The notes under the pieces were generated by a model. The model saw only the letters and a list, made by a program, of their open reading frames with translations, had not been told where the DNA came from and ran no database searches. Shown in pieces: positions 11,626 through 24,931 of a stretch of DNA of 64,000 nucleotides (position 1 is its first letter; the number at the start of each line of letters is the position of its first letter). This stretch comes from Mya arenaria. Taxonomy: Eukaryota; Mollusca; Bivalvia; Myida; Myidae. The DNA is taken from the NCBI RefSeq assembly GCF_026914265.1, contig NC_069124.1, positions 91,044,628-91,108,627 of the forward strand. Direction: 5' to 3'. Position numbers and translations under genes: made by a program.

Positions 11626-12305
11626 ACCTTTTTTCAGCTTACAGTCACACTGACCTTGACCTTTGACCCACTGACCTCAAAATCAATAGGGTTCATCTGC
11701 TGGTCATGACCAATAAGCCTACCTAGTATGAGGTCCCTGGATCAAAGCGTTCTCAAGTTATTGATCGGAAACCGTTTTTCATGTTAAGGTCACACTGACC
11801 TTGACCTTTGACCCACTGACCTCAAAATCAATAGGGTTCATCTGCTGGTCATGACCAATACACCTACCAAGTATGAGGTTCCTGGGTCAAAGCGTTCTCA
11901 AGTTATTGATCGGAAACCGTTTTTCATGTAAAGGTCACACTGACCTTGACCTTTGACCCACTGACCTCAAAATCAATAGGGTTCATCTGCTGGTCATGAC
12001 CAATACACCTACCAAGTATGAGGTTCCTGGGTCAAAGCGTTCTCAAGTTATTGATCGGAAACCGTTTTTCATGTAAAGGTCACACTGACCTTGACCTTTG
12101 ACCCACTGACCTCAAAATCAATAGGGTTCATCTGCTGGTGATGACCAATACACATACCAAGTATGAGGTCCCTCGGTCAAAGCGTTCTCAAGTTATTGAT
12201 CGGAAACCATTTGGTATTCCGACCGACCGACAGACAGACAGACAGACCGACCGACCGACCGACCGACATGTGCAAAACAATATACCCCACTTTTTTCAAA
12301 AGGGG
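11626..12305 (-). mobile_element. Pearl/CvA-like element: four 145-bp core repeats plus (CCGA/CAGA)n
   Basis: Four tandem core units with an exact 145-bp period: the palindrome AGGTCACACTGACCT recurs at 11787, 11932 and 12077, with a degenerate version in the first unit. A (CCGA)n/(CAGA)n microsatellite follows at about 12220-12267, then a tail TGCAAAACAATATACCCC..AAAAGGGGGCATA. A tandem core, a tetranucleotide tract and short unique flanks are the architecture known for bivalve pearl (CvA-type) elements. Compared with the array at 33352 it lies in the opposite orientation. No coding capacity. Confidence 0.75.
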
Positions 12306-13262
12306 GCATAAATATGATCAAATAATATGCACAAACTCGCCGAACCTTCCCTTGTGAGGAGGCAGAGCGAATTTAGTGAAGTTCGAAATAGTTGACTGCA
12401 ACTCAGATCTACGTTACTTAAGCGCATGTTACCTCTAAATCGACCCAAATTAATCTCTCTCTTTTTTTGTCTGACATAGCACGTTTTGGGTTTAGACATC
12501 CTTCAGCACTCATAATATTTGCTGCTAAAAGTCTCTTTGAAATACCAACGGTATGAATTAGTGAGTGTCGAAACATTGGAGTATCATATCACGTAGACGC
12601 TTACAGTACATCAGATGAAATATATATTCCCCGTACAGAATTCGTATTTTAACTGACTTCACTGTTTGTCTATTGATTCTATATACCAAGACACATAAAA
12701 TAATTAGTTTGACCCTGTTTTTTGCGGTTGACCGTGGCTTCTCTACAGCTGTGTTCGTGGTAGGGGCTTATATGCTGTCTATGTACATTATCGTTGTGTA
12801 CTTTAAATGACATTCCATGTACGGGGAATAGCAATTTTCCAGGGGAGATGACCTGAATGTTATTGTATGGGAGGCAACAAGAACAAATCAAAATAGACGA
12901 CATAAAAATGTGTAGTTGTTGCTCAGCTCAGGTTTGTGAATGCTTTTGCTGAATTGATTAAAATTGTATGTTTTTCACTGGACCAGTTTCAGTGTAAATA
13001 GAAATTGATACCCTGAAGTGCACTTGTATATTAAACTTGTAAGCTTTATTATTTATGGTGGTTGACTCATAAACTCAAACCTGATGACATAAGGTTTGGC
13101 TTATATTTTGTTGACAAACTCCGCTATATGTTTTATCTACTTAAAGATCCTCGTCAAACCTACCAACCCTTTTTAAAAAAGTTATAATATTATTTTATGA
13201 ACCTAAACATCATATCAGCCGGGGTTGAGAAACTTTTAAGTTTTATGTATTTGCTTTATAAA
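12306..13262. other. No supported gene
   Basis: AT-rich sequence between the pearl-like array and the second LINE fragment. Nothing coding was recognised. Confidence 0.5.
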
Positions 13263-14790
13263 CAGAAAAAAAGCTACAGGTCCTGATATGATTTCAAATA
13301 TATTACTAAAAACTGCGCCAGAAAAATTGCTCCAGGAATATCAGCAATCTTTCAATTGTCAATTTTAACGGGAGCTGCCATATGACTGGGTAAATGCCAA
13401 TGTGTCGCCATTGTTCAAGAAAGAAGGTGTTCATCAAGTGGAAAAATGATCCTTCTGTTTCATTAACTTCAATTTTGTGTAACACCTTAGAACATTTCAT
13501 TTGTAAACATCTGCTAGACTACTTTGGAAAGAACAATAACCTGAACCACGGTTTTAAAAGTGGATACTCCTCTGAAACACAACTCTTAGTAACCATCAAC
13601 GACTTGTTATCTTCCAACGATGAAAGCCAACAAGCAGATTATATTAATTCTTGAATTTAGTAGTGTTCAACACAATTCCCCATGCTGAGCTCTGCCAGAA
13701 ACTTCTTAGGTACGGCAAGACGGTTCCAGTATACTCATGGCTACATGTACATGTATGTTTATTTTTTATTAAACGGCATATGCAGGTCATCGTTGATGGG
13801 GAATCATCTCCAAAAGTTACTGTAGACTCTGGGGTCCCCCAAGGCACGGTCCTTGAACCCCTTATATTCCTGTGTCATATAAATGATTTGCCACTATCAG
13901 TAACATCACAAGTTCGCCTTTTAGCAGATAATTGTCTTCTATACAGGAAAACTAGCTGCCGGAAGGACTTTGAAATACTAGAAAAAGACTTGATAGAATT
14001 TAACTCTGGGCTGATAAATGGGGTATGCATGCACTTTAATGCAAAGAAATGTTACATCATGAGCATAAACAACAAGAAGCCACATTTCTACAATCGTTGT
14101 AACCATATTCTTAAACAAGTTACAGAAATCCATATTTGGGACTTACTCTATCCGAAGATCTAACATGTACACCACACAATAACAAAATTTGCATGAAATC
14201 AAACTCCACAATGGCTCTCCTACGTATAAACCTTCACCACTGCCCAGCTGAATTTTAAAAAACCGCATACCATCATTTATGATTCTAATAGACAGTTTAA
14301 TGTCAATAAACTAGAATGTGTTCAACGAAAACCAGCAAGATTCATTATGGGAGACTATAAGACCTCCGAAGAAGAATGTTTCTCTCGCATCTTGGACAAA
14401 CTGAAATTAACAAGCCTCCAAGAACATCTGACAGCAACACGTCTGATCTTCCTCTTCCAGTGTCCAAGGGTCTGGTGCCAGCACTACCCCCGGCAGAGTG
14501 TCTCCAACCAGCATAGAAAAGGAGGCATATTAAGGCTAAAAAAAATATTGATTGTGTTACATCAAATATCATCCAAACCAAGTAATAAAGAGCTCTAGAG
14601 GCTTTCAAATAAGACAATATAAATCTGAGCAACTAAAAACAAATTTTCTTTGTAAAAACGCTAAGAGAGTGGAATCAACTGGAAGATAGTGTGGTCTATG
14701 CAAAGAGGTCTTTAAGGCTCTCCAATTTTACTAGCGCTGTCCCCACGGTGTGCAAAACCTGAAAAGGTATTACACCGTAAAGATACAGAT
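13263..14790 (+). mobile_element. 5'-truncated LINE (CR1/L2/jockey-like), copy 2
   Basis: Begins within the reverse transcriptase (KKATGPDMISNILLK) and runs to the 3' end. Frames near 13651-14163 hold the palm: FNTIPHAEL, then VDGESSPKVTVDSGVPQGTV, FLCHINDLPLS and LLADNCLLYR, where the usual FADD catalytic pair reads LADN. Thumb and C-terminal pieces follow to about 14600 in several frames. The 3' tail has GATACAGATACAG. Same family and orientation as the copy at 8600-11220. Truncation at the 5' side is typical of LINE insertion. The missing Asp and several stops make it inactive. Confidence 0.85.
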
Positions 14791-15380
14791 ACAGAATTTG
14801 GTATCAACAGTGACTAGATATTGTTTGGATATGTTGGGTTTACCTGGGTTAGCTTACAATAAGATTGAGGTAATTAAATTATAGCAACATGATGGTGTCT
14901 GTCCGAAGCCAGTGTAGAAAACATTTAACATTTAGATGTGTTTGGCAAAAGTCTGCCAAATGTATATGCACTGCTCTGCCTGAGGAGCAAAGGTTTTGGG
15001 TTTGATCCCCATCAAGATGCACAAAACCATATTCCCGCAGTTTGATACAGTTTTCTAAAACATTTTTATTGCAATAAAATGGATTTATAAAGATAACTGT
15101 GTGTTCAACTAAAGTAGCTTGTTATCATATATTTTTCTTGTATTTTTTCAATATTTCATATTATTTTATAAAAAATACTCTAGAGCAAAATAAGTACTTC
15201 TCAATGAGTTACTGCTTAAAAACCATGAGTTGGACTCAAATGCATTGTTTGCTTTGGAATCTTAACCAATTTTTTTATTTTTGAGAATGCCCTTTTAAAT
15301 ACAAAAATACTCTCAATGAGTGTGTGATTTTATCATTTAGATTTAAATGTTTGTGTACCCATACTATTTTATGACTTCAG
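14791..15380. other. Upstream of first recognised SERINC exon
   Basis: Contains a stretch near 14965-15010 resembling a tRNA 3' half (GGGTTTGATCCCCAT), probably a SINE remnant. The short first SERINC coding exon (expected to begin MGxVLG) was looked for here and further left and was not found. Confidence 0.4.
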
Positions 15381-18300
15381 TTTGGCTGCTGCTGTGGTCC
15401 GGCTTCGTGTGGCCTGTGTTGCTCGCCCTGTAAGCCAATCAATGAGTCAACTGGGACACGGTTAATGTACATGATCTGTCTACTGATCGGCTTCCTCACC
15501 GCTTGCCTCATGCTGTCCCCACAGGTTGAAGAGGAAATTAAAATCAAGGTTCTCTATCTTTTGTACACAAAGTTTTTTTGTTGAAAATAGAAGGAAGCCT
15601 AATCATTAATATAAAATAAATGAAATCAATGGGAGTACTTAATAACTAAGTCATTTATGATATTGTATCATTGCAGTTGTTTAAAAATAACCAATTGCAA
15701 CATCATATGCTGTGAAAAAGAGGCCTCAGGATGAATACCAGATATGCCAGTCGACCCTAATGTTTGTCACTTTATCCTATTTCTTTATTGCCATCAAAAA
15801 AATATTTTTGACAGGTAATTTTTTTTCCTTCAAGGTGCATTTTATTGCGACCAAAAGGTGTTTCAATTTTCTGTTTTTATAGAATAATTAGTATAATATT
15901 ATTGAAGTTTAAAACTAAATTCTTCAACTTAGTTTCATAAAATGAGCTTGCATTCCATTTGTGTTGACCCAGATGAAATCAACTGCTTTAAGTGTGCGAA
16001 CTATATTCAGACTCACCTTTACTTTGACAATCCTTAACCTTAGACCCAATTTTTGAGGGCAGTGAAACAAACATTTTTTTCAAAATTGCTTTATCAAGTT
16101 TTAGCTTGACTATTCGAAGAATATTGAGAGCTATACTACTCACCCAAGCGTCGGCGTTGGCGTCGGCATCACACCTTGGTTAAGGTTTTGCATGTAAGCA
16201 ACTTTAAGTCATTATCTCATGTATTGCATTGAAACTTTACATATGTATTCCCAACTATCTAACCTACTAAATTAACCAAGTAAGATAAATCTAGTTTGCA
16301 TTTAATGCAAATAATTGCCCTTTATTATTTGACTTAGAAATTCTGGTTAAGGTTTTGCATGCACGCACACATAGGTTAATTTCTCAGCAACTTCTTGATC
16401 TATTGCATTAAGACTTTAGACAATGGTACTCAACCACCCAACCTACTTAATTAACTAAGTTAGATAACTCTAGTTTGCATTGAATGCAAATAATTGCCCT
16501 TTATTATTCGACTTAAAAATTCTGGTTAAGGTTTTGCATGTAACCAGATTTAAGTCAATATTTCAGCAAATACATCATGTATTTCATTGAAACTTTAGAT
16601 ATGTATTCCCAACTATATAACCTACTAATTTAATAAAGTTAGATAACACTTTTTGGAATATAATGCAAATTATGGGCCTTTATTATTTGACTTAGAAATT
16701 CTGGTTTAAATTTTGCATGTAACCACATTTATGATAATATCTCAGCAAATAAATCATGTATTGCATTGAAATCTGATCTAAGTTTACAGTGATCCATGTT
16801 TCACCAAGCTTTTCAATCCTTACACTGAAAAGTGGCGGACTAGTCTAGCGCGCTGTCTCTGTTTCAGCTCTTGTTAAATATTATTTTTATTTTTATTTTA
16901 AATATGTCTTTACTCAGGTGCCTGGATTCAACTCTACGTGTGTACAGCTGAGCCTGGGTGAGAACTGTGCTGTGTTGACAGGTTACAAGGCCGTGTACCG
17001 AATATGTGCGGGGCTCGTTGTGTTCAACCTCCTTCTCATGATGCTAACCCTCTGTGTCCCCAACAGCAACCAATGGCGCGGCCATTTACACAATGGGTAA
17101 CTGTCGACATGTTCAACTATGGGACTGAGTGCTAAATTAACATTTCTTATCACATTAAAAAATCTGAAATCTGATAATATCACATACATACAAGATGGTC
17201 TGCTGTCTTGCTCAAATTACTGCCCTTTCTCTTGACCTGTCTCATATACACATGAAACTATGTGATTGTGCCGCCAGTGAATTGTTTCACTAATTCAGTG
17301 CTACTTGTTGGTACACTTTGCTACGTTCTAAAGGCTGGTTCTGAAAAATCTTAATATTCTCCTAATATCATATAAAGAGTTTTTTTGAATAAATAAGAGA
17401 GTATCTTTACAAGACTAGCTCACCTGGATGAAAAGTGTATGATTGAAAGAGTGTTTTTTTGGCATGTTTTTGTATTTGCTCAAAATTGATTGGGGCATGA
17501 TTAAAATGGCAAATGGCTAAAAATAAGAATTAAAATAAACTCCCTGTAGTTGAGGCAGAACACATATTTATGTCCTTCCATTGCAGTATTAATGTTATGT
17601 TCATGTATGATGTGACAGGTACTGGTTCTTCAAGATCCTGCTCCTGATTGGGCTGATTGTCGGAGCGTTCTTCATCCCCCGCTTTAGTCAGTTCTCAATC
17701 TGTGAGTTATAGCTCTTTATCTATGGGAATTTTCTTAAAATTGCTTAGAAATGTGAGATATATATATGACATTAATTTTTATTCTAAATGATATTAAAGG
17801 AGAATTTACAAAGTTTATTTTAAGCTTGCTGTGTCATTGTCGTGCAACAACACTTGAATGACAAACGTTGTTATTCGGGCAGGCGGCCGAGGGGCGTCAA
17901 ACTCCCCTATGAAACTGAATAACTTCGGGTTGACATATCTTTTTGACCCAACTTGGTATAAAGGAAGAGTTTATGGAGACCTTTTATGGGATTGCATTTG
18001 GGGTCCCTACGGTCAAGGTCACTGTTACTAAAAATAGGAAACGGTTGAAACTGAATAACTTTAGTTAGGGTTCACATATCTTGACCCAACTTTGTATAAA
18101 GGAAGAGTTTATGGATACCTTTCACGTGATTGCGTTTGGTGTCCCTAGGATCAAGGTCAATGTTACTAAAACAGAAGAATGGTTGAAACTGAATAACTTT
18201 AGTCAGGGTTCACATATCTTGACTTAACTTGGTCTATAGGAAGAGTTTATTGATATCTTTCATGGGATTGTGTTTGGGGTCCCTAGGGTCAAGGTAAAGG

Positions 18301-21300
18301 TCACTGTTACTAAAAATAGGAAACGGTTGAAACTGAATAACTTTAGTTAGGGTTGACATATCTTGACCAAATTTGGTCTATAGGAAGAGTTTATGGATAT
18401 CTTTCATGGGATTGCGTTTGGGGTCCCTAGTGTCAGGGTCGCGGTCACTGTTACTAAAAATAGAAAAAAAACCAGTTGAAACTAAATAACTTTAGTCAGG
18501 GTCCACATATCTTGACCAAACATGGTATAAAGGAAGAGTTTATGGAGACCTGTCATAGGATTGTGTTTGGGGTCCCTAGGATCAAGGTCAATGTTACTAA
18601 AAATAGAAAAACGGTTGAAACTGAATAACTTAAGTTAGGGTTGACATCTTGACCCAACTTGGTATAAAGGAAGAGTTTATGGATACCTTTCATGTGATTG
18701 TGTTTGGGGTCCCTATGGTCAACTATAAATAGAAAAACAGACACAGGCTGAAGTTTGTCTGTCAATCATTGAAAACCTGGTTTCGTCGCATTGCGGCGTT
18801 TCTTGTTTGTCTTAAAAACAGGAGGCAATTTGTTTTAAATTACTGTAATAATTATGTGAATGAGAGTTTATCAGTATTAATATGAGTACTACAGATAATA
18901 AAACTAAATTAATATTTTGAACGATTTATTAAATATAATGAAATGCTACAATTTACAAATGCACAATACTAGCTAATTAATGTTGATTTATGTTGGACGT
19001 TTCAAACAGGTTCAATTAAACATTTGTACATTTATAACTATGATTTGAATAGGGCCTTTATATACTTTGTGTTCTAGCTTCATTTATAACTGTATTACAT
19101 TGTGAGCTGTGTATTTCAGACTGGATGTATGTTGGCATGGCAGGTGGGTTCATGTTCATCCTGGTACAGCTCATACTCCTTGTTGACTTCACACATGCAT
19201 GGAATGCTAAATGGTACACTGACATCATATGGCTTTATTTTGAATGAATTGTAGTCAAAACATAACATGTCTGATTTTTGCATGATTATTGGTACAGTTT
19301 ATAAGTATGAAGTCATACATACATGTTTTCATGATTTTCTTTCATTGTTTATTTTTTGGATCATAAACATCATTTGCAGCTGTATATTTATTTGTATTTA
19401 GCCTCATAGCCTTGGTGTTGCCATCCACATGTTGGTCATTGCATTTCATTAAGACATTAATGTTTTTATTTGCAAGATACACATATAAGTAGTCAGCTCA
19501 AACCTTGTGCTCCATCTGGCTAAAACATTTGTTTAGTTATGCACACTGCTCGGCTGTGGCAAGTGTTGGCATCAACATACATAGATTGTGTTCTTGTTAA
19601 GAAATTGCTTTCTGTGAAGGGACTTATTTTATTATACCCTGCAGAACCGAAGGTTTTGAAAGGAGGATATTGTTTTAGTGTTGTCTTCTGTCCGTGCAAC
19701 GGTTGTCTTGTATGGAACCATATCTTGGTAGGGACTGGTCAGATAATGTTTTAACTTGTTCAGAATGTATCCCTTTATGAAGTCTTGACTACTTGTAAAT
19801 GGGGTTACATGGTGTAAAAACTTTGTCATTAGGTTAAATCTAAGTGTAAGATTGGAAAAAAAAAAAAGGCAATTTATCCGCTCCAATTTTTATGATCCTT
19901 AATCAGAATATTTTTCTTGATGAAATCTTTGATAAGTTTGAAACAAGGTCACATGGGGTCAAACACTAGGTTTCTAGGTCAAATCTTAGAAAAACCTTGT
20001 GGACACTTTAGTTGCAATGCTTCAGGCCCATTCTTGATGAAACTTCTTTATAATGTCTACCTTGATGAAATATTTTATTAGTTTGAAACAGGGCAACGTG
20101 TGGTCAAAAACTAGGTTACTAGGTCAAATCTAAATGCTTCACTATATACAATATTCTTTTATTTCAAACAATTGTGCACATACTCATATCTTATAACCAA
20201 TGTTCATAAGAGTCATCACTTTTCAGCTGTATTGCATGTTTCAGTTGGAATATTTCACCAACACTTGTCTTTTTTAGGATTCAACTAGATGAAGAAACTC
20301 AAAAGACAAGCACATGTGGTTATGTTGGTGAGTTTCTGTACAAATCTAAAAAAGATTAGTGCATGCGTTTTCATTTAAGCATCCTGTTTTCTGGCATAAC
20401 TGTTTTAAACTTCAACAAAGTATCATAAATCTTACCTAGGATTTATTTGTGTTTTCCAGGAACTCTGTTGTGTGCAACAGTGTTTTATGCAGTAACAATC
20501 GCTGGAGCCATCCTGCTCTATTTCAACTATACAAGGTTTGAGGGCTGCAAGACCAACAAGATCTTCATCCTCGTGAACGCCGGCCTGTGTGCCTTACTCT
20601 CATTCTTCACCCTGCTTCCTGTTACACAGAAATGTAAGTGGCAACTGACGACAACACTTGGGCCCAATTTTTTCGAACAACTTTAAGTCACATATAACAG
20701 GATCTAGCTCATCACTCTCTTGTTGTGCTAGTATAAAATCTGTTTTATTCCCCTGTTACAGAGTTTTGAGACATTGTATTTAAGAAATTCTCAATAAACT
20801 ACTCCTTTTTTTTTTATAAAACAAAGTTTTTAAAAGAAATTCGGCTATATGAAATAATATACTTAAGCATGTTATCCCCAAGCCTTGTCGGAGAGATTTG
20901 GGCCAGCACCCTTTGCATTTTACTGTATTAAATCTAGTATATTATGGACATGAAGTATTCTTTTAAAAGTGAAAGATATGATGTTTGATTAGTGCTGTAC
21001 ATGTTTTACTGACTTAAAGTCCATCTTATTTCATTGTTAATGTGTTGACTGCTATTGTATGATCTAGGTAACCAGAACGCAGGCCTTCTCCAGTCGTCTG
21101 TGATCTCCCTGTATGTGATGTACCTGACCTGGTCTGCCCTCACCAGCGAACCGCCCGAGGAAAGTATGAAGACAATTACCTGCATACATTTATACAACTA
21201 ATAGCATAGCTTTAAAGTTATAAATACACAAAAATCTAAGTTGAGGTTGTATTAATTCTGAAATATTTCTGATTTAGAAGTGTATTTTCCTGCAAGGTTA

Positions 21301-24300
21301 TCATCACTTAACATGCTGCTTGTTAAAAAAAAGGTGTCTGTTTATATATTTCATGAATTTTTTTTTACTTAACTCCCAACAGCACAATTCTGTTCAGTTA
21401 TGATTTTGGGTTGTTTCAGTATCGTTCATTGAGACCGTGGAGGCGCGTATTGCCAGCATAATGAACAACCCCTTCAATCTCGTCTCCACTGACTACGACC
21501 TGAATGAGCTAGAAGAATCCCATGTAAGTCTCGCTGATTGTGAAAAGTTTAGCAAGGGTATTGTCTGCACGGGGAGGTTGCATGTTGGTTTCAGCTGGAA
21601 TCCATATATTGGCCTCATAATGGCTAACTGTACCAATTTTCACCTAAGAAATAATATTGTGCATAATTTATTGTCAGCAAGTTTTGGGTTAATTGTTATG
21701 ACAGTGAATATGTTTAAACTACGTGATTCCAAGGTGTATTTTATAAAAAATGTGGTCATTCGAACAGGTGGTCAGTCGAGGTCGAAGCTTAGTCCCGACT
21801 ATTATTCCTTCTATTTTCATATAAAATTTACTGACTCTTGGATTGAAACCTAAATAAGTCTAGGAAGTTGAGCACTATTGCTGGTCCCTAATGCACAAAT
21901 CATGCGCAAAACTTTATGATAACCATGAGGTCATAATTTCACGCATTTTCCCCGAAAGCATGTTCATAAATAAACAAAACTTTGGCAGGTGTTAAATTTT
22001 TCGCAAGTTGTAAATGACAGATGAAAGGGAATTTAAAAAGGTTGAAAACCGATGATCGTCGCTAATACTTGATAAGGGCATTTGAGAAGATAATTGTCAA
22101 AAGTTCATGATGATATTTATTATATTCTTTAATATGTTGTTTGTTTAGAAAATGTGTTGTTTTTGTTTTTTTGGAAAAATTAAATATTACCATAATTCAA
22201 TTATTGGTTGTTCTTTTACATTTTCACACTTAGTAAACGACAGCTTTTGAACATATGAGCGATTTCCATTACACAATACATAATCAGTGTTGAAGTTAAC
22301 TGAATTTTTTAAACTTTTAAAATACATTGTAACACATTTCAACTGACTTCAATGGGTTGTTCGAAACATCAGATCACTCGAGGTTAAAGCTTGTTCCAGG
22401 GCGTCCTAGAGCGATCACAATTTTACTGTATTTCCTTTCCTTTTATTGCCAGCCACATTTGTTTGATAAAAAAAATAAACCTGTGTGGTCATGTCAGGGT
22501 TTTAGCCAATATTTAGGACAGGGTGACACTGAAGAGAGACAGGGGGCTAAGGGGTAAAAGGGCACATTGTATTGGGATGAATAGAATTTGGAACATTATG
22601 AATTTTACAGATAATGTAAGAAATTGTGTTTGATAAGAGTAATATAAGGTTCAACTACTTCATATGTACAGTTTGAATGTATTTATAATCACATTATAAG
22701 TTTTAATCATAACAAAAAAATATCATTTTCTAAAGCATTTTATTGCAGATGGATACACATGCTGGTATGAAAAGGACAGTGTGCGGCAACCCTTTAGTTA
22801 AAACCCTACATGTATTGTTACTGCCTTTCTTATTCTATCATCTTTGTTTATCTTTTCTCAGATTGGCTATGCTAGGGGTCCAGGTGAAACCATGATCTTC
22901 TCCCGCCTGCAGAATGCGTCAAACATCTGTCGCCCAAGCGAGTTCAATCCTGAACGGGAAATGATAGCAGCCTACGCCGGTCTCTTCATTATGTTTGTCA
23001 TGGCTGCGTTTGCAATGTGAGCATGAAGAATTACTTCAGGATTTTATGTTACATAGACTATTAGAGGATGTTATTTAAAGCTAAAATTAGTAAACAAGTT
23101 TTCTCAAATGGATAAAAAAGGACCTTTAATCAATACTAATTTGATGAATTATAGCACTAAAAAAATAAAACAGGGCTATTAAGTGTGCGCATGTTCACCA
23201 CTTTTCATTGATGTCGGCACATCAAAATAATTGACTTAGTTATACATCAAAAGTATATAGTAAATATTTGTTATTTCATTATGCCGACATCATCTCTGTT
23301 ATAATTATACTCATCTAATGGTTCTGCTTTTGAAAAAAATATATGTTTCATAGGTAGCAAAAAGATTATATTAACATTTTTGGCATTCAAGATTTTGTGA
23401 TAACTTTCTGTAAATTTTCTATGAAAGTTAAAATGAATGAAACCATCCTTTGAAATACGATCGTTTATCTTATCAAGCAAGCATGTATTGAATTCACAAA
23501 CTGCTAGGATTACATTTTAAATGGTTCTTGAATAACATTTTAGACCATTATCGTGACATTCAAGAACAGTTCCTTCTTCACTTAAAAAAATGTTTTGGAC
23601 TTGCCAGATATTGACTGAATTTTCTTTGTAATCCTGTTTTTAGTTTGAGCACCTCTAAAGATGGGGAAAAGATTGGTATTCGCCACAGTCCTGGCACTGT
23701 AAGTTATTCACATTGACATTAATTATATGGTAGATTTCTTGTTAGTTCAGCTTCGCAGTATGTTACATTGTGTCTTGACATGAATTATAACAGTTTGCTT
23801 GTTTGTAACATGCAGTTTTGTTATTGTAGACTGAAGAAACGTATGACTGCTGTTGCTGCTGTAAAGTACGACAACGTATGTATGAACATAGTGAATGCAT
23901 TTCAGTTTATTTCTAGTCAAACAAGCCAAATTGAAGATAGGGTATAAAACACCACTGTCTCCTTACAAGTCTTAAAATATGATATATTTTCAGAAAGTTT
24001 TCATTGAGCGTGAAAGTTGTACATGTATAAAGACTAAGTATCATTATTATCAGTCAAATCCTATGGATGGTTTTTTAATTTGCTGTACCAAGAAGTCCAG
24101 TTCATTTCAGTTTTACCCTTTTTTAACATGTTTGAAGGTCACAACCCATCTGAGTTTGGAGGTCAGCGTGTGAACTACAATGAGGCTGATGGGGTGATCT
24201 ACAGCTACTCCTTCTTCCACTTTACCTGTGTGATCGCAACCCTCTATGTCATGATGCAGCTCACCAACTGGTATAGGTGCGTACACTATCTTCACATTCA

Positions 24301-24931
24301 GGATTGATTGAGAATTATGCAAAAATAACAGAGAACTAATTCCTTGAAATATCTCATATCTCTACAACCTGTTAAGTTTTAATCTCTAACTTTGAAATGA
24401 GATTTTAAAATTTCAGCTCGTTATTTTGTCCTTCCTTGCATGTCCAAGTATATGGATGCTACATGACTTTTCAACTATTTAAAATGTTGACACTCGCATG
24501 TAGTACAAGATCAACCCTGTTTGAAACAGGCACTACTTGTATCTGTTTTGGCATCTGTGTGAGATGTTAAGAATTCCTGTTTTCTTCATTGTTTCTATTA
24601 AATATGAGTACAACATTAAGGTTTGGCAAACTTCGTTTATACTTCATTGTATTATGTGGGATGTTATCAAGCATTTTTGTTGCCTAGGCCTGCCGAGTCT
24701 GACCTAAACCGGTTTGGCCTGAACTGGGGTGCCGTGTGGGCCAAGATGGGCTCAAGCTGGGCGTGTGTCATCATCTACATGTGGACCCTGTACCTTCCAA
24801 ACTGCTGGCTTGGGCGAGACCCGAGGTTTTCACGAGGACGGGGTGGGGCCAGGGAGGGGGAGGGGGAGGAAGAGCATGCCATGGTGGTCACTGGCCAGGA
24901 AGTTGTTGTTGCCAGGTCCTCAACAGTGTAG
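15381..24931 (+). CDS. SERINC: Serine incorporator (SERINC) family membrane protein, first coding exon missing
   Basis: SERINC/TMS proteins are multi-spanning membrane proteins linked to serine-lipid synthesis and phospholipid scrambling; some vertebrate members restrict viruses. Thirteen exons: 15381-15548 ([26 protein letters not shown]), 16918-17096 (GYKAVYRIC), 17619-17701 (HNGYWFFK), 19120-19213 ([13 protein letters not shown]), 20278-20327, 20460-20633, 21068-21163 ([20 protein letters not shown]), 21420-21523, 22862-23016, 23644-23698, 23830-23875 (YDCCCCCK), 24138-24276 ([18 protein letters not shown]), 24688-24931 ([19 protein letters not shown], stop). All junction phases agree, giving 528 residues; human SERINCs have about 450-475 in full. 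About ten hydrophobic segments are visible. The surplus lies in exons 8-11 and in a 35-residue charged tail ending SSTV, a class I PDZ-type C-terminus. The missing 5' exon would encode about a dozen residues. Confidence 0.96.
16090..16790. repeat. Tandem repeat of about 175 bp, 3-4 units, in SERINC intron 1
   Basis: A dispersed-repeat head (GAGCTATACTACTCACCC, then a GTCGGCGTTGGCGTCGG stretch) is followed by degenerate units built around CTGGTTAAGGTTTTGCATG, GCATTGAAACTTTA, ATGTATTCCCAACTAT and GCAAATAATTGCCCTTTATT. Units start near 16175, 16345, 16525 and 16700. No coding capacity. Confidence 0.8.
17900..18815. repeat. Tandem repeat of about 145 bp, six units, in SERINC intron 3
   Basis: Units share GTTGAAACTGAATAACTTTA, GTATAAAGGAAGAGTTTATG, GGGATTGCGTTTGGGGTCCC and a TCAAGGTCA..GTTACTAAAAATAG block, starting near 17910, 18046, 18186, 18328, 18477 and 18617. 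The array ends in GTCGCATTGCGGCGTTTCTTG, a closing motif distinct from the core. The structure resembles pearl-like elements but no tetranucleotide tract is present. Confidence 0.85.
19625..20140. repeat. Degenerate dispersed repeat in SERINC intron 4
   Basis: Contains TTATTATACCCTGCAGAACC, GATATTGTTTTAGTGTTGTC, then two or three imperfect copies of a unit with TTGATGAAAT, GTTTGAAACA, a GTCACATGGGGTCAAA-like block and ACTAGGTTTCTAGGTCAAATC. Non-coding. Boundaries are approximate. Confidence 0.6.

Noticed and set aside
12300-15380. SERINC first coding exon
   Set aside because: Scanned for an ATG with the MGxVLG pattern and a donor; the ATGGG occurrences seen belong to LINE or unrelated sequence.
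21437-21853. A 138-residue plus-strand gene
   Set aside because: Only SERINC exon 8 followed by read-through into its intron past a good GTAAGT donor.
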